A stretch of 64,000 bases of DNA from Macropodus opercularis (lineage: Eukaryota; Chordata; Actinopteri; Anabantiformes; Osphronemidae). Of this stretch, positions 12,801 through 25,200 are shown piece after piece. The notes under the pieces are model-generated. The model saw only the letters and a program-made list of their open reading frames with translations. It did not search any database and was not told the origin of the DNA. The DNA is taken from NCBI GenBank assembly GCA_030770545.1, contig CM061102.1:14500501-14564500 (forward strand), read 5' to 3'. The stretch's first letter is position 1. Each line of letters opens with the position of its first letter. A program made the position numbers and the translations under genes.

Positions 12801-15800
12801 TTACACTTCACATTTAGTTCAAATATTTAACTTAGAAGAACATATTTAAAAGTATAAAGAATAAGCATACTTTGGTGGATTTAATTATTTTTCCTGATGT
12901 TTTTTTTTCTTTTAACTGAAGAAGTATTTGCAGAACAGAAAAACTATTTAATTATTTTTGGTTCCATTTGTGATTTTTGGTAGTAAAAGCAAAACAAATT
13001 TCAAGTTTTAAAATCAGATGCTTCATGATGCAAATGATTAACTGTGTCTCAATCATTTTTTTCAGCAGGGGTAGTCTTTTCATCTTTCATCATCTTCATC
13101 TTCCTATTTAGCCTCTTCACAAAAAAATTTATAATAGGCTAAAGGCTTTTAGCTATGCTAATAAGGTTATTTGCATGCAAACCCTCTGTCCTTAGGGAAT
13201 TACAAAAAAAATCAACTCAACTGTAGTTTTACCACTATCCATTTTATTTGAAACTTTGGTTTTAAAAGCAGGAAGGAAAACAATCAAACCAGACACTGTA
13301 ATATCCAAACAAACATTTGCATAACGACCAAGGGAAAAAAAAGACATGAATTGCAGACAGACTGAAGCACTGACTCCATTGTCAGCAGTTAGATAGAAAG
13401 CGGTGAATCTTGCAAACTGCCTTACCCGAGGGAAATCCTCGTGTCTTCATTACTGCTGTGGGGAATATTTGAATATGTGAAGGACATTCATTAAGAAGTT
13501 CAGTAGGAAAGCATAAACTGGAAAGGTTATAAATTTACATTCAAGCATAAAATGTCATTGGAAATTGATAAGGACAAGTCTAAGGGACCTTTGGAATGAG
13601 AAGAGGGAAATGCTGAAGGAAAGATGTTTCTTATCAGCAGTGATGTTGCAATTTGATTACACTTACACAGAGTAAAAACTGACATGTTTTTCTGTTCCTT
13701 CCTGCTGAGCTGCTGAACAGTGAATTTGTCTTGATAAAGACTGAATCTGACATTTGCAATTAGTTTGTGACTGACTGTAGCTTGTTTTTCTTCTCTTTTT
13801 CGGGAGAAAAGCCGAAGGACAACACATTGCAGGTTTTGAAGGAGTAAGAAATCAATATGAGACAGAGGCGCCACCTAATGATTTATCATCATTATGCCTC
13901 CTAAGGCCTCCAGGTTGTCGGCAGAGGATGCGATTATGTCATGTTAACCTGCTAAACACTGGAACAACAAGGGCCTATTTATTGGGTGATTTCAATATTT
14001 GCGATTCCTAAAAGGACAAAGTGGTAGAAAATGAGTCATTTTAATATTAATTGGTTATCCAGTCAGTCATCTTCTCAGGAGGGTCAAAATGAATGGAGCA
14101 GGGCACAGGTCTTCATTATGCATAGCTCATAAATGCTGAGCTAGTTATTATTACTGTCTTCATTTTACTTGGCTATAGTGACCATAACCTTATAGGTTTG
14201 ACTGGAAAATACAAATAACAGCCAGCATATATGTCATATTTAATAGATGCTTTGAATTGAATAATTCAATTCAAATAATTTAAATAAATTGATAACTGGC
14301 ATGCTACGGATTTTCACCGACTACAGTACTTTGGCTTGACTTGCAGAAGGCAGAGTGTGTTTTATAATAGCTAATACTCAGAGCCCACTTCTTAGTTCTG
14401 GGTTCTGGGACTCCAGGAAATTTAGCAACCCCAGTTGTAGAAGCCAACGAGTTTCCCAGTATATAAATAAATCCCCAGCTGCAGTATTAACAATAGTTTA
14501 ACACTGAGCGACTTGCAGAGCGATAAACCCGCATGCAAACTCCTCAGCTTCTACGCTTTTCATCCGGAATCATTCCAACATGGTCGACCACCGCACCTCT
14601 CCACTTTTGCTGTGATCTCGCCGAACCCTGCGCTGAACTAACGATGCCGACAAACAATGTTCAAACGTCCTTCACCCCAGCTTCAAATCTGTGCCTTGTC
14701 TATCTGTTGGGGAAGGATGAGTCCAATCAACAAGAGCAAATGAATAAATGATACCGCATGAATTGTAAAGTGTGCGCCGGGTGCTGGTGAGGAGCTTGGT
14801 GTTTCGGAGCCGGACGGAGGGAGGGCTACTGGCTCAGGTTAATGAGGTGGTCTGGGAGCGTGGACTGGGTCTTGACTGTAATATGTGTGGAGCTCTTTTT
14901 TGCCTGGAGGGTGGATTTGTAGCCCTATAATTCCACTGGTGGGACTGTCTTCGCCTCTGGCTGTGTATGCACTCCCGCTTTTGAGTATGCTCACATATGT
15001 TTGTGCACTTGTGCATTAGGGCAGAAGCCATTCTGTGTGTGATGTTGCCTTCAGCATGCCACCGGTTGAAGATTTGCAGTCTCTGTGTTTAGCGTCTTCT
15101 ACGTTAATATATATCACAGGCTTGTGTTGGCATGTATGCCCCTTCCCAAGTGTGTGTGGTCTTTGCATTCTGATAAGCGTATTCGGATTTCTGCGTTGAG
15201 CCTAACCACAAATGTGTACACGGCCACCCACCCCTCTTCCATCCCCTACCCCGATCTCATTACCATTCCACCCTCCCCTTCACCATTTGCCTCAACGCCA
15301 TCAAGGCCTCGCCTCCTGGTGTTTGCATTGTAAATCAGGCCTGACAATAAGGCGATGATTAGATACTACTCGCATTCAAAAACACCTGATTTATTTATTC
15401 ATCTTTCCCTCTCACGGGGCAACAAGATTCATATTATTTGACCAAGGTGACATACCCATTTCTAAGTGTTATTCATTGCAGCCGCAAGTCAACCTCTTAA
15501 ACAACAAACTCAAACAGGACAGATTAAATGAGATTTTGATGGCTGGAGGTGCAAATGGCACCACGTCCACAGGAAGGATGTGGGAATGGACGCATGGTTT
15601 CTGATCAGGTGTCAGAATGGTTTTAATTGATTTTTCTTCTTTCTTTCTTTTTTTTTAGTATAATAGTTTTCAGTTTGGCACATATTGTAAAGGACAAGGT
15701 TTACAGTAGGACTGATAGGTGGAGTGGTGGTTCTACTATATCACTACAGCATAGAACGGCGTAGAATTTATAAGGCTACAACTATAACCTTATGTACAGT

Positions 15801-17029
15801 GTATATATATATATAACAACAGCTACTTTGTTGAGAACACATGCCCTGAGATGAGCATCTAATTATACTAACCTCTGCATGTGTAAGATCATCCAGGTGA
15901 GGTTATATGGATGTTAAATCACAGCAGCAGGACCACACATTTTGCTACTTATCCAAAAAGATTCACAAGTGAGAGAGAAAATTGGTAGGAAATGTCATTT
16001 TTATTCTCCAGTGTGGTCTCGATTCTCTTCTCTTTGGACTTAAATAGGCTCTTTAGGTGAACAGTAGAAATGGGCTGAGTTGAGGTTTGTGGGTTGTTAG
16101 GAGTGATCACAACTCTTGCAACCTTTCCTATACCCCCAAAAAATTAGCGTTATGAGTGGCTACCTATTCTTTACACCCTTGTTGATCCACCTGTACTACG
16201 TTGCAGGAACTGTGTTGAGTTGTGGGAGGGTCCAGTTTTGATTTGTTGTCGTAATCCAATAGAAATCCAACAGTGTACAATGAATTAATCCACAAACTAA
16301 AGCTAACAAGATAGAACAATGTTTTTGATGAAATGTAGAAAGCATATTCGTGGCCAGAAGAAGTGATCGGATCATGTATGACCGTGTAGTTTTTCGTCTC
16401 AGTGCTGGTGGTGAAACTAGAGCTTTACACCGATCCATAACCTTACAGCAGACGCACATTCCTTCCTTGACAATTGTTGCGAAATTGAATGGTGAATAGA
16501 AGAGCTTCCCGCACAGGATCCGATGAAAGAGTAAAAAGTGCCTCCAATCCAAATTTACAAAAACCCTTTGATGTTTGTTGGAATAATTTTATGCCTACTT
16601 CTCGTTTTCCATTTTATGCTTGCTTTTGAATTTAGATTTTGACTACAGGCGCTTTTCAATTGATATGCATTATGAAGACTGTAATAATTCAAAGACCTTT
16701 GTTGAGGAACAAACATGTCATTTGTCCTGAAAATGAATCTTATGACTTATTGTGTAACTGTGTACCTTAGGTGACATCAGAAAAAGTGGTTGTCAGAATT
16801 TTATTGTCTGCTTTATTTAAGATGTTAAAGATTGTGTTTTGTTTTTTTGTGTACAGTATTTGGTGCCTGTTTGAATTAAATGTCTTGTGTTAGTGTTTCC
16901 GCCGTGTTCTCGTCTGTCTACATTCACGCATCAGCTGTCGTGTGTGTGCAGCGCATGTTATGTTTCACTGCGTGTTTATCTCTGGATGCACGATTTCCTG
17001 CTTAAATGTGGCGTTTGGTGGCTCGTTCC

Positions 17030-17180
17030 TTCGAGGGATGGCGAAACTTGAGAGGCCGCCTAAAATACTGTGCAGTAATTGGAATTGCTTTATCTCCAGT
17101 CTCATCAATTAATGTGCAATTTTCCATTTAATCACTAACACGCTCGCTGCATTTGCAATTAAAATGAGCACTGATAACAG
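17030..17180. promoter_or_regulatory. Candidate conserved non-coding element
   Basis: Dense ATTA/TAAT cores (AGTAATTGGAATTG, CATCAATTAATGTGC, GCAATTAAAATGAG) with no simple repeat or transposon similarity, about 2 kb upstream of the first pknox2 coding exon. It looks like an AT-rich developmental enhancer. No alignment was possible. Confidence 0.3.
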
Positions 17181-18539
17181 AGGAGATGCCTTTCAGCTGA
17201 TACCAGTTGGAATGAGAACAGAAACCAGAAGACGCAATCAGTACACAAATTGACATGCACATGGCACACAAACAAGTGTGAACACACAGTGCAAACAATC
17301 GTGCTCCTACAGTATGATGCTGCACAGAAACACATACACACATGCAGAGTAAGGCCGGATAAAACATGCAGATTTGCTGCTGAAACCCTAAATTAGAACG
17401 AATGGGCATTTTGCACCAGAATGTTGGCAGCGGTGGTGGGTTCAGATGCTACTCGTGCTGAGTACGGTCTCAGATGGTTGTCTTGTCCTGGACTGTTCTA
17501 GTCAGAGGAGTTGCCAGGGTCTGGGTCTCAGGGTACTGCGCCTTCTCCAACAATGAGCTTATTCCCCATTCGTCTTGAAGAGGGAGAGAGAGATGACATT
17601 TTCACTTTCTGTTTTTCAATAGAAACTCAAAAACTACATGTATTATTTGCAGATCATATGGCTTGACAGTCAGATGTGGCTTAAGTGCAACTACTTTTAT
17701 AGTTAAAGTAAGCCCGACTTGAGTAAAGATGTATGAAAAATTCAAAACTAACTAAGATTTACAGTTTTTCATTCAAAGTTAAAAGTACTACTACATCTCA
17801 AAGACTGCTCTTTATGCTGAATGGTTAATTTGGAGTATTATTCTGAATGTAAATGTAACTAGCTGTTATATTTATATTTGCCATATTTGCCTTTGAAGTT
17901 GGACGTAGCAGAAAATAGACATACTGCAAAGAAATATCACAAAATTGTACTTACACTAATTACAGTACTTAAGAAAATGTAGAGAGGATTTTGATCTACT
18001 ACTTCTACTGCTTTATTTTGAAATTATTCTTCTAAAACAAATGACTTTATTATATTCAACAGGCAATACTCACTACTCAAGCTCGGACACTGCAAGTCCT
18101 TGACCAGACGTTAAAGTGGATTTTTCAACTCCATTTTTTTTAACTTCCTGAGGCATAGCACAATCTCAACAGGTGTGGAGATTTTCTTCAGATGTTCCAG
18201 TTCCATTTCACTAGCGTATAATCAAACATTTTTTTTCCTCCAGGTCAATACCATTCTGCTCAAGTGCACTGGTTTATTGTAACTGCTTGCCTGCCTCTTC
18301 TGACCACACAAGGCTTTACATGGCATTATGCAGCGGTTTACTGGCTCAAAGAGCATTTGGACACTTGAACTTTTAAAAAACCTGAATTCAATTTAAATTA
18401 TCATGTCTGATATTTTTGAAAAGAGCTACATTTTATGTAAAAAGGGAGATTTGTCTACTGTGAATGAATGTGCAGAATGGAACATATGCTGTGCTGACAA
18501 GTAAGTTGGAACAATGGTAGGGTGTGTGTGTGTGTGTAG

Positions 18540-18830
18540 TCCTGAACCAATTACTTCCTTGGGTGGGGGTAATGGTATATAATGTAACATTCCACAGGGC
18601 ACAGCCCTCAGCCCTGTGGGGTCCCGGCCAATAGCAATTAGCGCACCAACAACAGTCCTAATTAGCCCTCTTGATTGGCTTGGTAACAGCGCATCAACAA
18701 GACCAGCCAACACGCAGGAGACGACCAAGGTGACTCCACCACCAGGCGTTGCGGCAAAGCCAGTTGTAATTAGTAAACAAGCATAGCGGCCTTTAATTGG
18801 TAAACAAGTAGTCAGGTTTGTTTGTGGTGT
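18540..18830. promoter_or_regulatory. Candidate enhancer/promoter with CCAAT, homeodomain and forkhead-type motifs
   Basis: This 290 bp stretch ends about 280 bp before the first pknox2 coding exon. It has CCAAT-box matches in both orientations (GGCCAATAGC, TTGATTGGCT), several TAATTA-type cores, and a 15-base motif repeated with one difference: TAATTAGTAAACAAG at 18767-18781 and TAATTGGTAAACAAG at 18794-18808. Each copy combines a homeodomain core with a forkhead-type GTAAACA. A 9-bp inverted repeat with a 10-base spacer (CCACAGGGC, 18592-18600 and 18611-18619) lies at its start, next to a TATATAAT. It may be an enhancer or a downstream promoter of pknox2; the sequence alone cannot separate these. 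Confidence 0.35.
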
Positions 18831-18900
18831 CATTATGAACCTGCTGGTACATAGCAGATTTCTGTAGAGCACCCCTTTATTGACTTTGTGTGTTTTTTTT

Positions 18901-18914
18901 TTGGGGGGGGGGGG
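18901..18914. repeat. T-run followed by G-run
   Basis: A run of T ends at 18902 and is followed by twelve G. Low complexity and possibly uncertain in length. Confidence 0.8.
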
Positions 18915-19112
18915 TCCTTGTACCTCTGTTAGATACCTCAGTATTAATGCACCATCTGTCAGATCCATGCACAGAACAGGGTGAGACATGGCGCTAGAAT
19001 CCCACCTCGCTTTTAATGACAGCGGCCCCTGGTGGCTGCTGCTCCAGTAGAATTTACAGTCACAAGCCATTGCTTCGATGTGTTCATGTTTTCTCCCGTG
19101 TCTCTTCCCCAG

Positions 19113-19219
19113 TCTCGATGTGAAGCTATCCCATGATGCAACATGCGTCCCCAACACCTGCAGTGACAATGATGGCCACCCAAAGCGTTCCTCCACCATC
19201 GTACCAGGAGAGCCAACAG
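19113..19219 (+). CDS. pknox2: pknox2 first coding exon (20-nt 5' UTR plus residues 1-29)
   Basis: The exon follows a pyrimidine tract and CCCCAG acceptor ending at 19112, which implies an upstream untranslated exon. Translation starts at 19133 and encodes MMQHASPTPAVTMMATQ and on to SQQ, ending in phase 0 at CAG|GTCAGA. The 5' UTR part contains ATGTGA (19118-19123), an upstream ATG followed at once by a stop, nine bases before the real start codon. Confidence 0.9.
19118..19123 (+). promoter_or_regulatory. Start-stop upstream ORF in pknox2 leader
   Basis: ATG followed immediately by TGA, with nine bases between it and the pknox2 start codon. Minimal start-stop uORFs are known in other genes to hold initiating/terminating ribosomes and lower downstream translation. 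Its effect here depends on the leader actually containing this exon end, as the acceptor predicts. Confidence 0.5.
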
Positions 19220-22200
19220 GTCAGAGGTCTCACCGTGATTTACCCCAGTGCTTGACTCAGCAGCTCAACACATGGTACAGTAGTGTGAAGAGAGTCAGAT
19301 AATTAAGGAATATAGCATATGCTGTGCTGCAACAGATATTAGAGAGATCCTTAACTGTACAGTGAGTGATTGAATTGAGAAAGACATGCCTAACCCCAAT
19401 AAAAACAAATTTAACTTATTGCTGTGCATCACAAACCCAAATGTCTTACAGAGACATTAACATAATTTTTCATGCAGTTGAGTTGCAAATTATATTTTAG
19501 AAACATATGTGTATGAAAGGTGCAATAAGTCAGCTTAATTAATGTGCCACAGCCTGTCTGGACCTGGGGTTTCTGACACTGCAGACCATCCTGTTGAGGT
19601 GAAGTGGTGCAGGTTCATCTGACCGCCTCATCCTCCTCCTCCTCCTCTTCCACACCAGCTCTGTCTGCTTTCGCCCAGGGGATTAGTGCCAGGGGACAGC
19701 TCCCGAGCTGCAAGTCTGTGTGCTCTGCAAATGCAAATGAGAGCTAGTTAAGTGTGAAGAAGCTAATTTATTTCCCATTTGGTGCTGGATTAAGACTTGA
19801 AGCTTGCTCCCACCTCAAAAAAAAAGGGGGATGTTGGAGGTAGGGTCTGGGGGGGGGGTTGTTAGGCTCATGAGAAAAAGGAAAGTAGGGTAAAGGATGA
19901 GGAAGACAAGAGATCATGTTTGTCTCTCATCATAAATAACACCAAACGAAAGGAACGGTTTCTCTAGGAATTCTAAGTTCACTGAATCTACAAAAAAAAT
20001 ACAATTTAAAGTAATCAAGTAGTCGCCAATATAGTAGTAAATACTAAGTACAAAATACACCTACATGTACACTGTTCTTAACACATGTAAAAAAAAAAAC
20101 TACCAAAAAAAAAAATATTAATGTTGACAGAGTGGTTTATTTATTATGAAAACATGCTCTAAAATTCATAATTAGCAAAACAAAAAGAGGCATTTGCTAT
20201 AATATCATAATGTAAGCATGTGGCAGGATGATCTTATGCTTGTTTTTTCTGTGCATATATATAATTAGTATGGACATATCACAGTTAACAACCAAGTTAC
20301 AACTGAGCAGACAAACACAGACACGCGCAGGCAAAACACAGGCAGCATAACATTAAGATCAAGCTCGCCAGTTGTGAGCACTCTCGTGGAAGGGCAAAAT
20401 GCAAATGGCATATGTATCATTTAACAGAAATCTATACGGAAGAGAACCTTGCGTGCGTCTTGTTCAATTACTGAACCTATCCTCTGATTTATTATGCTTA
20501 ACAGCTTCAGTATGAGGTCACTGACCTGTCAGGCCGTAATGATTCATTCTAGCTCCTTCCTGATTTGTAGTCAGAAGCACTTGCATGATGCACTGCTTTT
20601 GAATAACGATAAATAAACAACCTGCTCAAGTGTTACTGATGAACCTGGTGTTTCCATCATGATACCTGTAAACACCTGAACACTTAAAAATATACTTTTA
20701 TCCTGGATTGTATAAATAACCTGAGCAATGGGTTTTGTGTAATTTTTTTTCCAGCTACAATAGGGCAGCATGTTATAATTTAGTCATTTGATTGACTTAC
20801 TGTATATTAAATTAACCTTCCAGGGATTTTTAATAAAAGGACCATGTTCAGCTTTTACAGTGTAAAAACCTTTTATTGGCTTATGTTTTCTATGTGTGTG
20901 TGTCCTCAGATGACAGGCACCACTCAGCAGAACACCAAGACCCCACAGGTCCACGTCCCAGCAGCCACTGCAGCAGGAAACACCTCTGTCAGTGTGACCC
21001 TCGACCCTCAGGCCCAGCTTGAGTCTGACAAGAGGGCCGTTTACAGGTTGGTTCAATCTCCCACGAGAGGTTTCTGTGTTATTATAGGTTGTGTGAGGTC
21101 TGATCTCCAGACCGTTTTGCAAAATCATCTTTTGACATGTGGTGACCATTTCCACATGCTACAGTACCAGCTATTCCTCGTGTTAAATGCACCAGCTTCC
21201 TTTGATGTACATGCTTTTTAGTTTCACATTAGATTCTAACCACACATGAAAAGATATAACTTTTAAAGGATGTTTCATTAAACATCCTTTAAAAGTTATA
21301 TCTGTAATTTATTTGGGTAAATATATGGTTTCTGCATGAATCCAGACTTGACCTGTACTACGAGTTTACAAACACTTGTCGTCATGACACTGTAAACAGA
21401 TGATGCATTTGAGCGGACACCAAATACTGTATATGCATTTATCAAAGGCACAGTGTCATTTTTAAAGGACAATTTTATTCATTTGTAGGTAAAACAACAC
21501 ATTTTTTAGCTTTTTTTTGGTTTTTTTAGAAAAAGCCTAGTGAATTATGATCTTACACTGACTTATAGACAAGCCGTTTGCGTTTTGTATCTTTTGTCTT
21601 ATTTTAGTATGCGTACAAATCACCCCACAGATGTTTGTTCTATTTTTTATGCTTTTATTTACCACATAGAACCCCTTTAAGTCTGTTAGGTGCAGAAAAT
21701 AAGGGGAAAAACATCACTTCTGGGTGAAACTCAAAACACCAGGAAAAAAAATAAAATTAAATAAAAATATCACCTCACTCCTCTCTCAGCTTATTGCTAG
21801 AATATTGATGTGCCCTTATTATGAGCTTGTATTATCTATTTATGAAGTAAATTATTCAAAATACAGACATTTTTAATCGGGCTGGGTGATCTCCTGGAGT
21901 AGGCAGCACACCAAACGCTATCTTCTGTAGGTCTGTTGAGCCATACGAAGCACAAGCTGAGACAGTCCTGTAACGATGACACTGCTGGTTACAGGACGAG
22001 GCGTCCCGGCTCCTCGGGTTCCATCCGCCACCTATGTCTGAGGAGGTGTGAGCCCCTGTGCTCAGGCCTGAGGCATCTGCTGTAAAGTCCTTAGCGGCTC
22101 CTCGGAGAGACAAGGCAGCCTTTGATGTGAGCAGGCATGTTTGGAGCAGCTTCGGGTGGTGGTAGAAAGGAGGAGGAGGAGGAGGAGGAGGGGAGGGGGG

Positions 22201-25200
22201 GTTAGACCAAAAACAGCCCCTCTTCCACACACTGTAGCTTATTTTTAATTTTTCTTTCTCTTCCTTTCTTAATGCAACAAGGGGGGAAATCGGCAAGAAA
22301 CTCACAGTAGATGAAGACTACATTCAAATGTAGTCTCCAGTATACTCACAATATTTAGTTACTTGCTTAATGGAGAGCTATTGCTTTTGGGATCTGTGTG
22401 TTATAGGCTGGGTTAATTATTATAACAGCAGGCAGAGCTCATTAATCAGTTTGACTCTGGTTTCTAGTGACTCGTTCATACTTTTACAGCCACACTACAC
22501 TATTACAGCACTTAGAGCACACACATTGACATCCAGTACGAGGTTAGGTTGATAGATATTATATACAAACTGCATTACAAAGTAGTGAAATGCACTAAGA
22601 ATGACATTAGTCTTTTTTCTTTGTGATTGAATTGTGAAGACTCTGTGATTATACTGTAGAAAGTCATGATCAGCTGAGCATAACAACTGAAACAAGAACG
22701 TTAGTACGATGCCATGCCTTTAATACTCAGTCAACCGAGTCTTTTAATATTTTTGATGCCCAATTAAATTGTTGTGATCAACAGCGTCAGAGGAAGCAAT
22801 GAGCTCAGGGAGCAACAAGAGCCAAGGGTTCACCAGCATGTGCTGTTAAATATGATGATTTGTAGCTGAAATCCTTGCTGCTCTGTATTCAGAGGCGGCA
22901 GAGGAGCAGATAAAAAAAAAGAAATTGTGAATATTTTCGTCCATGCAAGAAGCTAATGACTAAACACACCTTGTTACCTTGTTAGAAACGCAATTAAATT
23001 TGACTTCACAAGTCAGCTGTCTCCCACAGTGAGTCAAATTATGCCAAAAGACACAAATAGCACTCTTATTTTAATAGATCTGCCAGTGTTCCTGCCTGTA
23101 CACAGCGTTCACATGGGGTTTCTGCAAAGAGAAAGAGTACAGAGAATCAGAATCGCTGCCATTTTCTTTAATTATTTTGCTCAGGAAGTCTGTGTGGGCT
23201 TTAATGTTTCTTTCCGCTAATTGCTAGAATGCCAACTTTACGAGGAGATGTGTGGTTTTCTCTCTCCCTCTCTCTGTCTACTTTGTTATTAGCAGCAGAG
23301 TAAATGTGTGATAGGGTAATTAGCATAATGAGTTGTGGCATTTACTATAAAGATCCTTCTGGATTCTCTGCATCTTATTAAAAAGCCGCTAGCGCTTTTT
23401 GTTTTTTCCAGGTTGCGGGTGTAGTGTTCAGGGGCTGATGGAAGCTCGAGTTCAGCTCATGGAAACATGCACTTAATTGAAAGCGACATCTTAATAGCGC
23501 TTTATGCTTTAAAAAAAAAAAAACAACAGAAAAGTCCTTATGCTTAGAAACATGTGGAAGAGCTGTGTTTACAGAGACATGCTGCTATAAAGTCACACTT
23601 CTATGCGTCTGCTTGAGTTAACAGCTCACTTGCTTTACTGTACATGGAGAGAACATAGGGCATAAGTGAATAACAGTAAGATGAGTTTGTTTTCCCCACA
23701 GCCAGTATTAAACGTGTGATGTGTCCTTTAAAAGCCACATTCACTGCAATTTCACTGATCTTTTCTTTTCAGATAAGGCTGTCAGTTATTTTTCTTTTTT
23801 TAGGTTTATTTCTGTCAACTATACTTATTGAACATATTCAAAACTCTGAGAATGTTTACATCGGAAAGTGTTTAGAAAACTGGAAGCAACAAGGATTTAT
23901 TCCGACAGTGTTAGGATGCTTTTACAAAGATGCTTGTGTTGAATTGCAAAGCTGTGTGGTGCATATTGTCATTCATTGGCCTCCGTAGTGGGTTTTTTAC
24001 TGAAAGCCTCTCCTGCTGGTCAGCCTGGTTATTCTGTATCGAGGCTGGATTCTGCGGGTTGGTGTGTGTTTCAGGGAAGGTTAACATGCTGTCATGCTGA
24101 GAAACTACAAGAGATAGAGAAATCTATTCAGCCTCTGGTGTGTTTAAGCTTGCACTTTTTTGTTAATAGCATAAAAAGGAGTGAGGATTTCAAGACCTCT
24201 GGGGTCGTACACAACGGGAGGCAGGGTTTTTAATTTGACGCATCCGAGAACAGCATCGGCCACATTTGGGCACGCGTGTATGTTTTCCCTCCTTCTGTAA
24301 TGCACCATAAAGTCTGTTTATCCTCACTGCCACGATGCATCAATGCATCCCTAACCGCTGCCTTTCCAGCGGCACCAAGACTCTCGCTGTCTGACGGGCT
24401 TAAAACATAGCGTGCCTCCTCCATTTAGCGAGTCGGCGTGTGTTGGTGTTCAGCCACTGCTGAATGCAGACACTGTGTCAAAGATCAAGTGGTTTTATTG
24501 GTTTCTTTTAGATATTTGCTGTTATGAGTTTTCCTCACCACTAGCTTTTTGGAGAGAGACCTACATTTTTCTTCTCCTGTTTGTTTGTTTGTTTTTATTC
24601 GTTTTTTCTTAAATCAAGCAAATATAAGATTTTATTAATATACTGTTCATTTTGGTTAATGTTAATTTTTATCTCAGGTGATCTCAATTACTTCCCATAG
24701 GCCTGAGGATAAATGCAAGCTTGCTGCACCTAATTCTTCTACTTTTCTTTTGCATGATGCCGATTACTAGCTCTTGCTCCTGATGCCATTCTAGGCACAG
24801 ACAATGGTGAGATGAAGCAACAACAGCCTAAGTTGCCTCTAACTCTTTGATGTTTGCTTGATGCAGCTCTGTCCTAAAGGCATAAGGCCAGACTAAAACC
24901 AGCAATGAATACTGCAATATTCTCCTGAATGACACCCAGACGACTCAATCTGTATTGAACTCGAGGTTGTGCAAACTATACTGTTCATGAGGCCTCAGAG
25001 GAACAAACCCCAGAGAAGCTCAGCACCAGACGTAAAGGGGGGGGGGAAAGAACACTTATGCAAATTGTGCCAGAGGTTCTTTGTGTGTGTGCGCACATGT
25101 GTACAGTAGGTGTGTGTGCGTGTGTGTGGGCCCTACCCCCCCACACACACACAGCACAGGGTGTGTTTCATGTAGCCTGGGGAAACGTGGGCCTTGTTTG

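Larger units (their letters stand above)
3191..18539. other. Long non-coding stretch (pknox2 5' flank or intron 1)
   Basis: No coding exon could be supported in these 15 kb. It contains microsatellites (listed separately), AT-rich intronic-looking DNA and several repeat-free segments that look like conserved non-coding DNA, notably 6590-6960, 8520-8720, 13870-13960, 15310-15440 and 17030-17180. If pknox2 has untranslated first exons, as I recall for its mammalian orthologue, one could lie here, but splice signals alone do not locate it. Confidence 0.6.

Noticed and set aside
14520..14850. Possible untranslated first exon or promoter of pknox2
   Set aside because: Moderately GC-rich with a few CpGs, but no convincing donor or TATA/initiator arrangement could be singled out without transcript data.
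18426..19199. 257-codon open frame on the minus strand, the longest of its strand
   Set aside because: It is antisense to the first pknox2 coding exon and its upstream region, includes a translated GT array and a G-run, has no family motif, and starts within the exon. A chance frame.
21856..22305. 149-codon minus-strand frame with a poly-Pro run
   Set aside because: The Pro run is the GGA array read backwards; no similarity or splice context in the rest.
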